Below, in pieces: positions 1 to 6,830 of a stretch of 12,753 bases of DNA. Origin of the DNA: Theristus sp. LFF4_11 (taxonomy: Eukaryota; Nematoda; Chromadorea; Monhysterida; Xyalidae); contig JASANC010002913.1 in assembly GCA_030248135.1 (NCBI GenBank), forward strand, positions 1 through 12,753. The letters run 5' to 3'. Each line of letters starts with the position of its first letter. Position 1 is the stretch's first letter. The translations under genes were made by a program, and so were the position numbers. The notes beneath the pieces were generated by a model. It did no database searches and was not told the origin of the DNA. It worked only from the letters and a program-made list of their open reading frames with translations.

Positions 1-489
1 AAGCATTAGCTTTTTAAAACGGGTAATTGAATAAAACGTTAATTTTTATATTTTTTTCAATCTTACTTAACTTACAAAAAGGCTTGACGGTCAGAGTGAG
101 CAGGTAAAAATAGCAAAATCATAAACTTCGCATTTTCACTTTACAAAAAGGCTTGGCTAAGGTAAACGGGTAAATGAAGCATTACCACATTTGGGTAATT
201 AAAAAGCGTTAATTTTTATATTTTATTCAATCTTACTTCACATACAAAAAGGCTTGCCTTAGGTTAGGGTGAACGGGTAAAAATAACAAACTCATTAACT
301 TCGCATTTTTTATTCATTTAAATACAATAAAAAATATTGTATTGTAGGCGGCTTCACGGCAGCACAAAGTAAATTTTCTTCAGATTGGTTATTCAGTAAA
401 CGTTACTGTTTTTTCTTTTTAATTCAATGCCACTTCACCAAAAAGGCTTGGCATTGATTAAGCCACATACGCTCGGGTCAATTGGCTAG
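1..489 (+). mobile_element. Helitron 3' portion (5' end outside window)
   Basis: This is the right-hand part of a non-autonomous rolling-circle transposon (Helitron). It ends in GGCTAG at 484-489, and CTRR is the diagnostic Helitron 3' terminus. It aligns closely with 6387-6896, the tail of the third Helitron in this window. Both copies share two internal modules starting AAGCATTA, the recurring motif AAAAAGGCTTG, and the tail CGGGTCAAT(T/A)GGCTAG. No Rep/helicase coding sequence is visible, so mobility would depend on an enzyme made elsewhere. The usual 3' hairpin next to the CTAG is not intact here; a different stem-loop lies further in. The left end is cut off by the window. Confidence 0.82.
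424..457 (+). other. stem-loop near Helitron 3' end
   Basis: TCAATGCCA at 424-432 pairs perfectly with TGGCATTGA at 449-457, around a 16-base loop. The stem ends 28 bases before the terminal CTAG. The same stem and loop recur at 6831-6864 in the third Helitron. Helitrons normally carry a short GC-rich hairpin about 10 bases from the end. Here that position is imperfect, so this stem may act as the terminator signal instead (inference). Confidence 0.6.
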
Positions 490-803
490 TCATAATACTA
501 AGATAATAGTCGTGTCTGTGTGTGGCACTTTTTTGCTTTTTGAATTGCCGCTCATTTTTGCTATTTAAAAAACTGCATCTCAATTTTTTAACCTGTTATC
601 AATGCCAATTATTTTCTCAAAAACGTCACTGTTCACTACGAAGTCATCATGATACTCTTTGGTCATCTGCGACAGCGCTTTAACATGCGATTGACAAACA
701 ATGGTAATTGTTGCTGTTCACAACTTGATGACCGAAAGCGTAAAATGAGAGAAAACCAACTGTGAAGAATGGTTGCAAATTGCAATTGTTTTCAAAAATC
801 GGG

Positions 804-1088
804 TTGCAAAACGACATCGACATTACAAATGCATATTGCACTTAGCTTTCAACACAATATTTTTCATTATAATTTGGTTGAAAAGGTATTGCTTGAGAAC
901 TTTTTGAAAAACAAAAAAGTGTGGTAAAGTTATTGCTTGAGACTTTTTCGAAAACAGGAAATTTTTATTGCAAAACGACATCGACATTGCAAGTGCATAT
1001 TGCGCTTAACTTTCAAAACAATATTTTTCATTATCATTTGGTTGAAAAGTTATTGCTTGAGACTTTTTCGAAAACAGGAAATTTTTAT
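804..1088 (+). repeat. internal direct repeats in second Helitron
   Basis: The segment starting TTGCAAAACGACATCGACAT at 804 recurs at 968 (period 164) and runs on through the GGTTGAAAAG(G/T)TATTGCTTGAG part. Separately, the 41 bases starting GTTATTGCTTGAGAC at about 928 recur at about 1048 (period 120). The two nested repeats suggest successive tandem duplications inside the transposon. A related but single copy of the first part is in the third Helitron near 5960. Confidence 0.75.
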
Positions 1089-1502
1089 CTAAACAAGTCA
1101 ACTAAAAAATTTATTGCGAAATCAAATAAACGTGGTTTGTTAATGAAATACGTGATTTACTAAAAATCTGATTAAAGCGGTTAGTTGAAAAAGAGAATTT
1201 TTCCAATTTTGATGTTTTTTCAACACGCAGGGTTAAATGAAAATGTGTCAAATACAGAAACGCAAAAATGAAGCTGCATGACTATTTAAATGGGTGTTTG
1301 TTTCCCGTTTTTATTTTCACTTTGCGAAAAGGTTTGGCTTATATATTAGGGACTATGGTATATGTTAAGGTATAAAAACAGTGTTTTTAAATGGGTATTT
1401 TTTTATTTAAACGTCACTTTTTTGTTCCTTTTTTTTATATTTTCACTCTAAAAAAGGATTTGCTTAGAGCAGGATGAACGGGTAAAAACATAACAGCAAA
1501 AT

Positions 1503-1589
1503 TATAAACTTCGGATTTTAAATTTGTTTTCGGGGGTAATAAAAAAAAAAGTATATATTATATAAACTTCGGATTTTAAATTTGTTTTC
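1503..1589 (+). repeat. 29-bp direct repeat, period 58
   Basis: The 29 bases at 1503-1531 (starting TATAAACTTCGG) are repeated exactly at 1561-1589. A poly-A tract and a TATA-rich segment separate them. The repeat lies within the AT-rich 3' half of the second Helitron. Confidence 0.8.
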
Positions 1590-1917
1590 AAACCGGGTTT
1601 AATTAGAAATCTGTCAATTTCAAAAAAAAAAGGTAATGTAAATTTTTATAAAACGTTACTTTTTGTCGTTTCAATTCAATTAACTTTAAAATCGCTTCAC
1701 ATATTTTTAACGGGAACAGAATTGACCATTGGTGATTAAAAATGATTGTTTGCAATTTTAAAACGGAATGCAGTAAAGATTGTCTTCTTGATCAGGAGAT
1801 TGTTTTTGATAATTTGAACGGGAACGACTAAAGCAGCTCAAAATCAAAATGCAATGCATTTTTGGCACGGTTCAAAAGGCCAAAATCCACACAAAAATAA
1901 TTGTATTTATCAGCTAA

Positions 1918-1947
1918 CCGTGCCGTAGGCACGGGTCAATTGGCTAG
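1918..1947 (+). other. Helitron 3' terminal hairpin and CTAG end
   Basis: CCGTGCC (1918-1924), loop GTA, GGCACGG (1928-1934) forms a perfect 7-bp hairpin. Nine bases later comes CTAG (1944-1947), then T. This matches the known Helitron transposition terminator: a short GC-rich hairpin about 10 bases from a CTRR end, with insertion 5' of a T. It is the only one of the three Helitron tails in the window with an intact hairpin in this position. Confidence 0.88.
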
Positions 1948-1952
1948 TATTA

Positions 1953-2090
1953 TCTAAAAATGCGGGAGACGCATATAAAAGGAGGAATATGGCCTTGTGT
2001 AAGCAGTGAAAGACTTTGCTCGACAACGCTTTTCAAGTTTCCTTATGTGGTACACACGGATACAAGTATATAGGAGTCATTTTTGCGCCG
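1953..2090 (+). repeat. left terminal inverted repeat
   Basis: This is the left arm of the 1953-2974 element. Over its first roughly 116 bases it differs from the right arm at only two positions that I see (CGGG/CAGG near the tip, and ACAC/ACAG near 2053). After a short gap it matches again at GGAGT(C/T)AT, TTTTTGCGCCG. Confidence 0.85.
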
Positions 2091-2141
2091 TGCACATAGC
2101 AACCCTCGTACATTGTAGACAAATGAAACTGTCACATTTGC

Positions 2142-2147
2142 TTTATT
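2142..2147 (-). promoter_or_regulatory. possible poly(A) signal
   Basis: On the minus strand AATAAA lies 8 bases beyond the TAA that ends the coding remnant at 2156. Its position suits a short 3' UTR. The hexamer is common by chance in AT-rich DNA. Confidence 0.3.
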
Positions 2148-2155
2148 TCTAGCAT

Positions 2156-2530
2156 TTAGCAACCACTAAAACCACTAAAATAACGATCAGACTTTAGATC
2201 GCTGACAGTGGTTTGCACAAAGTTTATCGCAGAGGCATTGGGGAACGCAAGGTCTCCTTCTGTAGCAAAGGTAATAACTCACCGGTGTATCCTGTCACAA
2301 GGGTTTGGTAAAAAGGGTGAAAATCAACGGAAGACAACACTTTTTGCACTGGTGCTGCTGTGTGCACAGCGGTGCGTACGTTAGCAACAAAGCTACAGTA
2401 TGGCCGAATAAATAAGGTAGTCCATCAATGCGGGATCAGTCGGAGACTGGACTTTTTTAAAAATGCCAATATAATTCTTATTCATGTGTGCAAGGGAGAA
2501 AGAATGAACAGAATAACACGATGAATCCAT
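2156..2530 (-). pseudogene. minus-strand coding remnant inside TIR element, unknown protein
   Basis: Reading leftward, ATG at 2530 opens a 45-residue frame (MDSSCYSVHS...DYLIYSAIL) that ends in TAG at 2393-2395. Skipping one base at this stop gives a second frame that runs to 2224 and contains KVLSSVDFHPFYQTLVTGYT. Within it, a 23-base stretch (2260-2282) starts GTGAGT and ends TTTGCTACAG. Removing it joins in phase to EGDLAFPNASAINF and on to SGFSGC, ending in TAA at 2156-2158. AATAAA follows a few bases later on the same strand (2142-2147). TTTTTTTAG lies just upstream of the ATG region, so the ATG may be internal to an exon. I recognise no family. Frame changes suggest a decayed captured gene piece; that it is coding at all is an inference from protein-like composition. 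Confidence 0.35.
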
Positions 2531-2811
2531 TAGTCTAAAAAAACGCGTCAAATTTGGCACACAATCTGGTTTCTGAACGTCTTTTTTCTTTCATTCAAAT
2601 TTCGCGCGCTCCTTTCACCCTGAAAAAAGCTGCCATGTTTACTCGGCCATTCCGTACATGCAGCAATGTTTTGCAATCTCTGATGTTTCTGTTTTTGGAC
2701 AGAATTTACAGAATTTCGCACATGGTGTGATTTTAGACTAAACTGAAGAGGACAATTGAAAAATAACTTCAAAGTTTTTGCGCTTTTCAGCAAGCTTTTA
2801 AACAACAAACG

Positions 2812-2974
2812 CGGCGCAAAAATATAACTCCGTACTTGTACTTGTACTTGCAAAAATGTACTTGTATCCGTCTGTACCACATAAGGAAACTTGAAAAGCG
2901 TTGTCGAGCAAAGTCTTTCACTGCTTACACAAGGCCATATTCCTCCTTTTATATGCGTCTCCTGCATTTTTAGA
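2812..2974 (-). repeat. right terminal inverted repeat
   Basis: This is the reverse-complement partner of 1953-2090. It is about 25 bases longer because of a short TACTTG repeat (about 2832-2873), which interrupts the match and looks like local expansion after the arms formed. Confidence 0.85.
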
Positions 2975-2979
2975 TATCT

Positions 2980-3081
2980 GTTTTATGCTTGATGCGGAAA
3001 TTCAAAATAGGTCCCGTGGCCCCGTATCGCAGGGACACTGGTCACTTCACTAATTTTGAGTTTCTACGTCAAGCATAAAAC
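2980..3081. repeat. short inverted repeat, about 100-bp span
   Basis: GTTTTATGCTTGATG (2980-2994) pairs with CGTCAAGCATAAAAC (3067-3081), 14 of 15 positions. It begins five bases beyond the right end of the TIR element. The enclosed sequence is GC-richer than its surroundings. It could be a small MITE or a hairpin in an intron; no target duplication was found. Between 2976 and 3163 there is otherwise only an ambiguous open stretch ending in TAA near 3138. Confidence 0.5.
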
Positions 3082-3163
3082 GGCTTACGTCCATCCTCCC
3101 TACTCGCGCATTGAGTCGCAGAACCAGCGATAATACTTAAACAGTGTTTTCTGCTATTTCCAG

Positions 3164-3308
3164 CTACAAGTACCTTCTGAGTACCAGAAAAGCGTTGAAT
3201 AAGGACAAACTGACTGACGAAGAACGATTGTTTTTGCAAGTCGATTTCCGGTACGGTCAGGTGGTCAAAACGGTTTTTCGATCGTCTTGTGTTGATTTCA
3301 CATGTACA
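3164..3308 (+). CDS. coding exon of split gene, unknown protein
   Basis: A good 3' splice site (CTGCTATTTCCAG ending at 3163) precedes an open frame, with codons from 3165, reading YKYLLSTRKALNKDKLTDEE, then a part containing FRYGQVVKTVFRSS. A GTATGC donor follows at 3309, or GTATGT at 3315; both end the exon in phase 0. The composition is protein-like: charged, with mixed third positions. There is no in-frame ATG, so this is an internal exon whose upstream exons would lie left of the transposons or outside the window. The frame stops at 3330-3332 if not spliced. I do not recognise the domain. Confidence 0.5.
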
Positions 3309-3376
3309 GTATGCGTATGTATGTCCCAATGAGCGAAGTTTCAAAGGGAGACGGAGGTGTGGTCATGGTCATTGAG

Positions 3377-3551
3377 CCTAATTTTCTGCACTGCTACAGA
3401 AATCACTACCGCCGCCGTCAAAAGAAACAAAATGAGGACCAAGTCGGATGTGCAACCACGAACCAAGGACAAAATAATAGAGATTTGCATCAAAACGCGG
3501 AACGGGAAACGTGGCAAGAGAAAGCCAGTGACACCTCGGTGATCAACACGG
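3377..3551 (+). CDS. possible exon, reading frame uncertain
   Basis: Two plus-strand frames are open across about 3400-3540. One follows the acceptor CTGCTACAG (ends 3399) and reads ITTAAVKRNKMRTKSD... to a TGA at 3540-3542; it needs phase 1. The other, through 3377-3551, contains NHYRRRQKKQNEDQ and ends in phase 0 at a good donor, ACG/GTAAAT (3552). It could follow the phase-0 exon 3164-3308 using a weak acceptor at 3376. Both frames are basic and hydrophilic and I cannot decide between them. The antisense 110-residue frame over the same span is taken as a shadow. Between 3552 and 3777 nothing was identified apart from a small tandem repeat. Confidence 0.3.
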
Positions 3552-3707
3552 TAAATTGAATTTTTTTGCGGGTTTATTGCGTTAAAAACAGAACGAGGCA
3601 TGTAAAAGCTACATGGGTGTGGGGACATTGACCATATAGGTGCTTTAAAGGTGCTGTCGGTGCTGCTGAACATATGGATTTAGTGCTGAAGGTATACTAG
3701 ATAGGAA

Positions 3708-3747
3708 TACGGAGTATGAGTCTAGCCCTACGGAGTATGAGTCTAGC
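3708..3747 (+). repeat. 19-bp tandem duplication, period 21
   Basis: TACGGAGTATGAGTCTAGC at 3708-3726 is repeated exactly at 3729-3747 with CC between. It is a small local duplication in presumed intron sequence. Confidence 0.85.
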
Positions 3748-3777
3748 AAGATAATGTACATGATTTGCGCTGCATAA

Positions 3778-4008
3778 GACAGAGAGGCTCACACAAAACT
3801 TCAAGAAGAATCATTTAATATTGGGCTAAAAACTGTGGAAGCTTTATCTATCTTCTACACTAAGACAAACAGCTGCATCAGCTGTGAAGAAGAATTGTTG
3901 GAGTACAAAAATGTCTGCGCAAGTACTCCGATGAATTGGGTTGCCCAAACTGGCAGAATAGATATAATCAGAAAAGACGTCGTCAGAAATGATGTTTGTC
4001 ATGTTTAA
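3778..4008 (+). CDS. exon-like open frame, no ATG near its start, unknown protein
   Basis: An uninterrupted 76-codon frame begins after a TAA and ends in TAA at 4006-4008. It contains LKTVEALSIFYTKTNSCISC and further on TPMNWVAQTGRIDII. The residue mix looks protein-like, with a CxxC pair and an aromatic-rich middle. It lies between exon candidates of the plus-strand gene, so it could be an alternative terminal exon or a decayed transposon piece. A weak AG at 3786 would open it in phase 0. No strong donor is seen at its end. It has no ATG until TPMNW, so it is easily missed by ORF scans. From 4009 to 4331 nothing further was identified. Confidence 0.35.
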   Translation, partial: DREAHTKLQEESFNIGLKTVEALSIFYTKTNSCISCEEELLEYKNVCASTPMNWVAQTGRIDIIRKDVVRNDVCHV

Positions 4009-4331
4009 AAAAGAAAATGTTTAAAAGAGCCCAGCCGTTTGTCAATGTTCACATTTTTCCGAACATGCCTTGGGGCCAAAAATAACGTCCTCTAAAAACG
4101 GCACCTTTTTTTTAAAATAGCCACAGCGCGGGTTTTTTTGTGCCGAATAAACTGATTTTGTGATTTGTGACCTGCAAAATAAAAACATATTTTTAACTGT
4201 CTTGAATTTTGAGCCCAATCTGTGACGTGCAAAAATTCTACAAGATACCAGTGTTTCAAGTTACCACAACCCACCCCACAACCCTACTCTTTCAACACAT
4301 TTTGGTGCAACCAGAGTCAATTCAATTGCAG

Positions 4332-4442
4332 AAACGAGCGACGGTTATGGAATGTAGTATTTGTGGTGAGCACTGGTTAGAGGAAGTCTTCACAAAGGAA
4401 GAACATGTGGCCTCAGCACCGCATCGATTGGGCGTTTTTGTC
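4332..4442 (+). CDS. coding exon with Cys2-His2-like motif
   Basis: Acceptor TTGCAG (ends 4331) and donor GTC/GTAAGA (GT at 4443) bound 37 codons in phase 0 at both sides. The exon includes MECSICGEHWLEEVFTKEEH followed by VASAPH. The spacing is C-x2-C-x13-H-x5-H, close to the U1/matrin-type C2H2 zinc finger (C-x2-C-x12-H-x5-H), but one residue longer. The family link is therefore tentative. It joins in phase to the terminal exon at 5442, across an intron of 999 bases that holds a foldback element. A stretch of open frame upstream (4209-4331) is probably intron. Confidence 0.5.
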
Positions 4443-4530
4443 GTAAGAGCTAAATTTTCAGCAATTTATTTTTATTTACTTATTTCTGCGAGTTGGATGG
4501 ATGGTGTCACAGGGAAAACTAAAAATGAGA

Positions 4531-4597
4531 CGTTTTGAAACGCTTGTTAACGCTTTGTAACGCTCGTTAATACACAATATTTGTTGTTACGAGCGTT
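4531..4597 (+). repeat. 10-bp tandem units and hairpin
   Basis: CGCTTGTTAA, CGCTTTGTAA and CGCTCGTTAA lie in tandem at 4541-4570, and a weaker unit CGTTTTGAAA precedes them at 4531. AACGCTCGT (4559-4567) then pairs with ACGAGCGTT (4589-4597) as a perfect 9-bp stem. All of it is intronic in the proposed gene model. Confidence 0.7.
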
Positions 4598-4656
4598 TAT
4601 CACCATAAATTTGCTAAAAAATGTCAACTGTTGATACGTTGAAGGGGAGGCAGTCC

Positions 4657-4741
4657 CAGATACACCACACGTTATAGCTGTTATCAACCACAATAATATT
4701 GAGTTATTGTGGATCACAACCGTTAAAAATGGGTGTGTCTG
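4657..4741. repeat. 85-bp imperfect palindrome (MITE-like)
   Basis: The outer ends CAGATACACC and GGTGTGTCTG pair with one mismatch. The inner core CCACAATAA (4688-4696) and TTATTGTGG (4704-4712) pair perfectly around a 7-base loop; the arms between match imperfectly. Flanks CAGTCC and CAGTTC are similar at five of six positions, which could be a decayed target duplication. It is probably a small hairpin MITE; a structured intronic RNA is an alternative. Confidence 0.55.
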
Positions 4742-4842
4742 CAGTTCAGTTCTGCGCTGGACAAGCGTTTAGTCAATCATAAACAATGTTAACTACGTGT
4801 AACGTCACTTAAAATGCACCCTTTTATGAGCACACAACAAAA

Positions 4843-5347
4843 GCGCGTGTGTTGCGCGTGTGTATCATCAGGCTCACAAACGCTATTATAAGAATCCCAT
4901 GCTAATTTTTTTTGTTTTTGTGATTACTGAGTGTATCTAATACACTAATAATAACTATCCGCAGGTTTGGCAGTAAAACTGTTTCAAAAATATTTGGCAA
5001 GAAAATATAGCGGAATAAACAATACAACCCGACTGGAACCCGAAACATGAACGCAATACACGTCTGTTAGATAATTCAAACACAAACAAAAACTAATACT
5101 TCATAGAATAGTTGTCTTGCCAATGATTTTGAATCAGTTTTACTACCAGTCATATGCAATGGAGGCGTGTTGTAATGTTCGGTATTTGTCAAATAAATGT
5201 GTGCTTCAGTGAAAAAAACCCTGCGAATAGTGTACTAAATACACTCAGTGGTCTAAAAAACAAAAAAAATAGCATGGGATTCATTTATAGCGTTTGTTCG
5301 GCTGATGCAACACACGCGCAATACATCGCATACACGCACACACGCGC
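4843..5347. mobile_element. foldback element in intron
   Basis: The two halves are long imperfect inverted copies. Strong matches include ATCCCATGCTA (4894-4904) with TAGCATGGGAT (5270-5280), AGTAAAACTG (from 4972) with CAGTTTTACT (ending about 5144), and GTGTATCTAATACACT with its counterpart near 5230. The ends are GCGCGTGTGT-rich on the left and ACACACGCGC-rich on the right. The arms are about 160 and 230 bases; the right one carries an extra unpaired stretch of about 70 bases near 5145-5215. The central spacer is about 5002-5115. No coding frame of its own was recognised, and the 83-residue frame over the right arm is incidental. It sits wholly inside the intron between the exons at 4332 and 5442. 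Confidence 0.72.
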
Positions 5348-5441
5348 ACAGCGTTCTAACACTTTTGGCCGCCACTGTACATATATATTGTATATCAATC
5401 AATAGATATATCAAAATTTATATATCAATTTTCATTTTCAG

Positions 5442-5612
5442 TCAGAAAAAGTGAAGCTAATCAACGAGCGCGTCACGTCACAAGCGCAGGCAACTGCCGA
5501 AATAAGATTGCTATTCGAAGAGATAAAAGCGGGAGTGCACAATGGAGGCGATCTAACTGTGGAGTTTGTGGCTTTCCTTTCCTTGATTTGCTTTCAAGCC
5601 TGCCTCAAGTAG
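5442..5612 (+). CDS. terminal coding exon with stop codon, unknown protein
   Basis: The acceptor ATTTTCATTTTCAG (ends 5441) is the strongest in the window. It opens 56 codons in phase 0, then TAG at 5610-5612. The residues read SEKVKLINERVTSQAQATAE, then a part with IRLLFEEIKAGVHNGGD, then a hydrophobic tail FVAFLSLICFQACLK. The first half is heptad-like and likely helical. The other two plus-strand frames close early, which supports this one. It has no ATG, so ATG-based scans miss it. It joins in phase to the exon ending at 4442. A Helitron starts 26 bases after the stop, so the 3' UTR and poly(A) site probably lie inside the transposon, or expression is altered (inference). Confidence 0.6.
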   Translation, partial: SEKVKLINERVTSQAQATAEIRLLFEEIKAGVHNGGDLTVEFVAFLSLICFQACLK

Positions 5613-6386
5613 GTTTTTATTGGCAGCATAAGTGAGAATCTACTACTACTAAATTTACAATTTGTCTGTCTGTGCGTGCGTGGCATTTTTTTGCAATTTG
5701 AATTGGCGCCCATTTTTGCTATTTAAGAAAACTCCATCTCAATTTCCTTAACCTATTTTTTTATTAATGCCAGTTGAGATTGTTTTCTCAAAACGTCTCT
5801 CTTCATAGCTGGAGTCATCATGATACTCTTTGGTCAACAGAGACAGTTCAGCGCAGCATAGGCAAATGGAAGCGTGGCTGATCAAAACTTGATGATCGAC
5901 TGGGAAAGATGTAACAAAACCGACTTTGAAAAAGTTTGAACTTTTTTGTTTTTAAAAATCGGGTTGCAAAACGCACATCGACATCGGCATTGCAAGTTGC
6001 ACTTTGGATTCAAAACAAGTAAATTTCATTGAAATTCATACTCCATGTTTCATTTTCAAATTGATACTCCATGGTTATGAGCGATAATTTCAACGTAACG
6101 CACGATGGGCAACTGGCAATTGTTGCTGCTCAAAACTTGACGAGCGACTGCGAAAGATGTAACAAAACCGTCTCTGAAAAAAGTTTAATTAAAAAGTTTT
6201 TAATTGGGTCGAAATGGTATTTTCCATTCATTTTCACTTTGCAAAATGTTTGGGTCATGTTGGGGTAAACGGGTAAAAAGAAGCAAAACTGCAAAACGAA
6301 ATTATAAACGTCACTTTTTTGTTTCTTCTATTCATGTTCACTTTACAAAAAAGGTTTGGCTTATGTTAGGGTAACCGGGTAAAAGG

Positions 6387-6720
6387 AAGCATTAGCTTTT
6401 TAAAACGGGTATTTTTTAATAAAAAAAACGTTAATTTTTATATTTTTTATTCAATCTTACTTAACTTACAAAAAGGCTTGACTTAGGTTAGGGTGAACGG
6501 GTAAAAATAGCAAAATCATAAACTTCGCATTTTCACTTTGCAAAAAAGGCTTGGCTTAGGTAAACGCGTAAAAGAAGCATTAGCTTTTTAAAACGGGCAA
6601 TTGAAAAAAACGTTAATTTTTACGTTTTTTATTCAATCTTACTTCACATACAAAAAGGCTTGATTTAGGTTAAGGTGAACGGGGAAAAATAGCAAAATCA
6701 TAAACTTCGCATTTTTTATT
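6387..6720 (+). repeat. two AAGCATTAGC modules in Helitron tail
   Basis: Two copies of a roughly 185-bp module begin AAGCATTAGC at 6387 and 6575. Each runs through CGTTAATTTTTA, a CAATCTTACTT segment, AAAAAGGCTTG and AACTTCGCATTTT. The same pair occurs in the first Helitron at about 1 and 176, and a degraded relative lies in the second Helitron near 1400-1530. Variable module number appears to be a feature of this family. Confidence 0.7.
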
Positions 6721-6830
6721 TATTTAAATACATTAAAAAATATTGTATTGTAGGTGATTTCACGGCAGCACAAGGTAAATTTTCTTCAGGGTTATTTATC
6801 AGTAAACGTTATTGTTTTTTTCTTTCTAAG

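Larger units (their letters stand above)
490..1947 (+). mobile_element. non-autonomous Helitron, complete
   Basis: It begins TCATAATACTA and ends CTAG at 1944-1947, followed by T at 1948. A perfect 7-bp GC-rich hairpin lies 9 bases before the CTAG. These are the canonical Helitron termini (5' TC, 3' hairpin plus CTRR). The first 300 bases match the head of the third Helitron (5639 onward), including the stretches around GTGGCA, CATTTTTGCTATTTAA and AGTCATCATGATACTCTTTG. The element is about 1.46 kb and has no helicase or Rep frame; a GTG-initiated 80-residue frame at 921-1163 is a product of the internal duplication. Its 5' T directly follows the CTAG of the preceding Helitron, so the two are joined head to tail. 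Confidence 0.85.
1953..2974. mobile_element. long-TIR DNA element with TA flanks
   Basis: The outer ends are inverted copies: TCTAAAAATGC at 1953 mirrors GCATTTTTAGA ending at 2974. Arms of 138 and 163 bp enclose about 720 bp of unrelated sequence. TA lies immediately outside both ends (1951-1952 and 2975-2976). That fits a TA target duplication as in Tc1/mariner-type elements, though TA is a short and easily chance signal. No transposase was recognised inside. The core instead holds a broken minus-strand coding remnant, so this may be a non-autonomous element carrying a captured gene piece (inference). A simple inverted duplication is the main alternative. Confidence 0.7.

Noticed and set aside
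921..1163. 80-residue plus-strand frame with a repeated LLLETFSKTGNFY segment
   Set aside because: The protein repeat simply mirrors the DNA duplication inside the Helitron; it has no recognisable domain or splice signals.
2548..2967. 139-residue minus-strand frame
   Set aside because: It covers the right terminal inverted repeat and the TACTTG microsatellite (read as QVQVQV). Its start lies within the repeat arm and no domain is visible. The shorter frames at 2156-2530 look more protein-like.
3069..3344. 91-residue minus-strand frame
   Set aside because: It is antisense to the better-supported exon at 3164-3308 and spans a short inverted repeat.
3341..3673. 110-residue minus-strand frame with a hydrophobic segment
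   Set aside because: It is antisense to the basic exon-like stretch at 3377-3551; Lys/Arg/Thr-rich codons often give hydrophobic antisense frames.
5154..5405. 83-residue plus-strand frame
   Set aside because: It lies in the right arm of the foldback element and runs into a CACACG-rich repeat; there is no domain or splice support.
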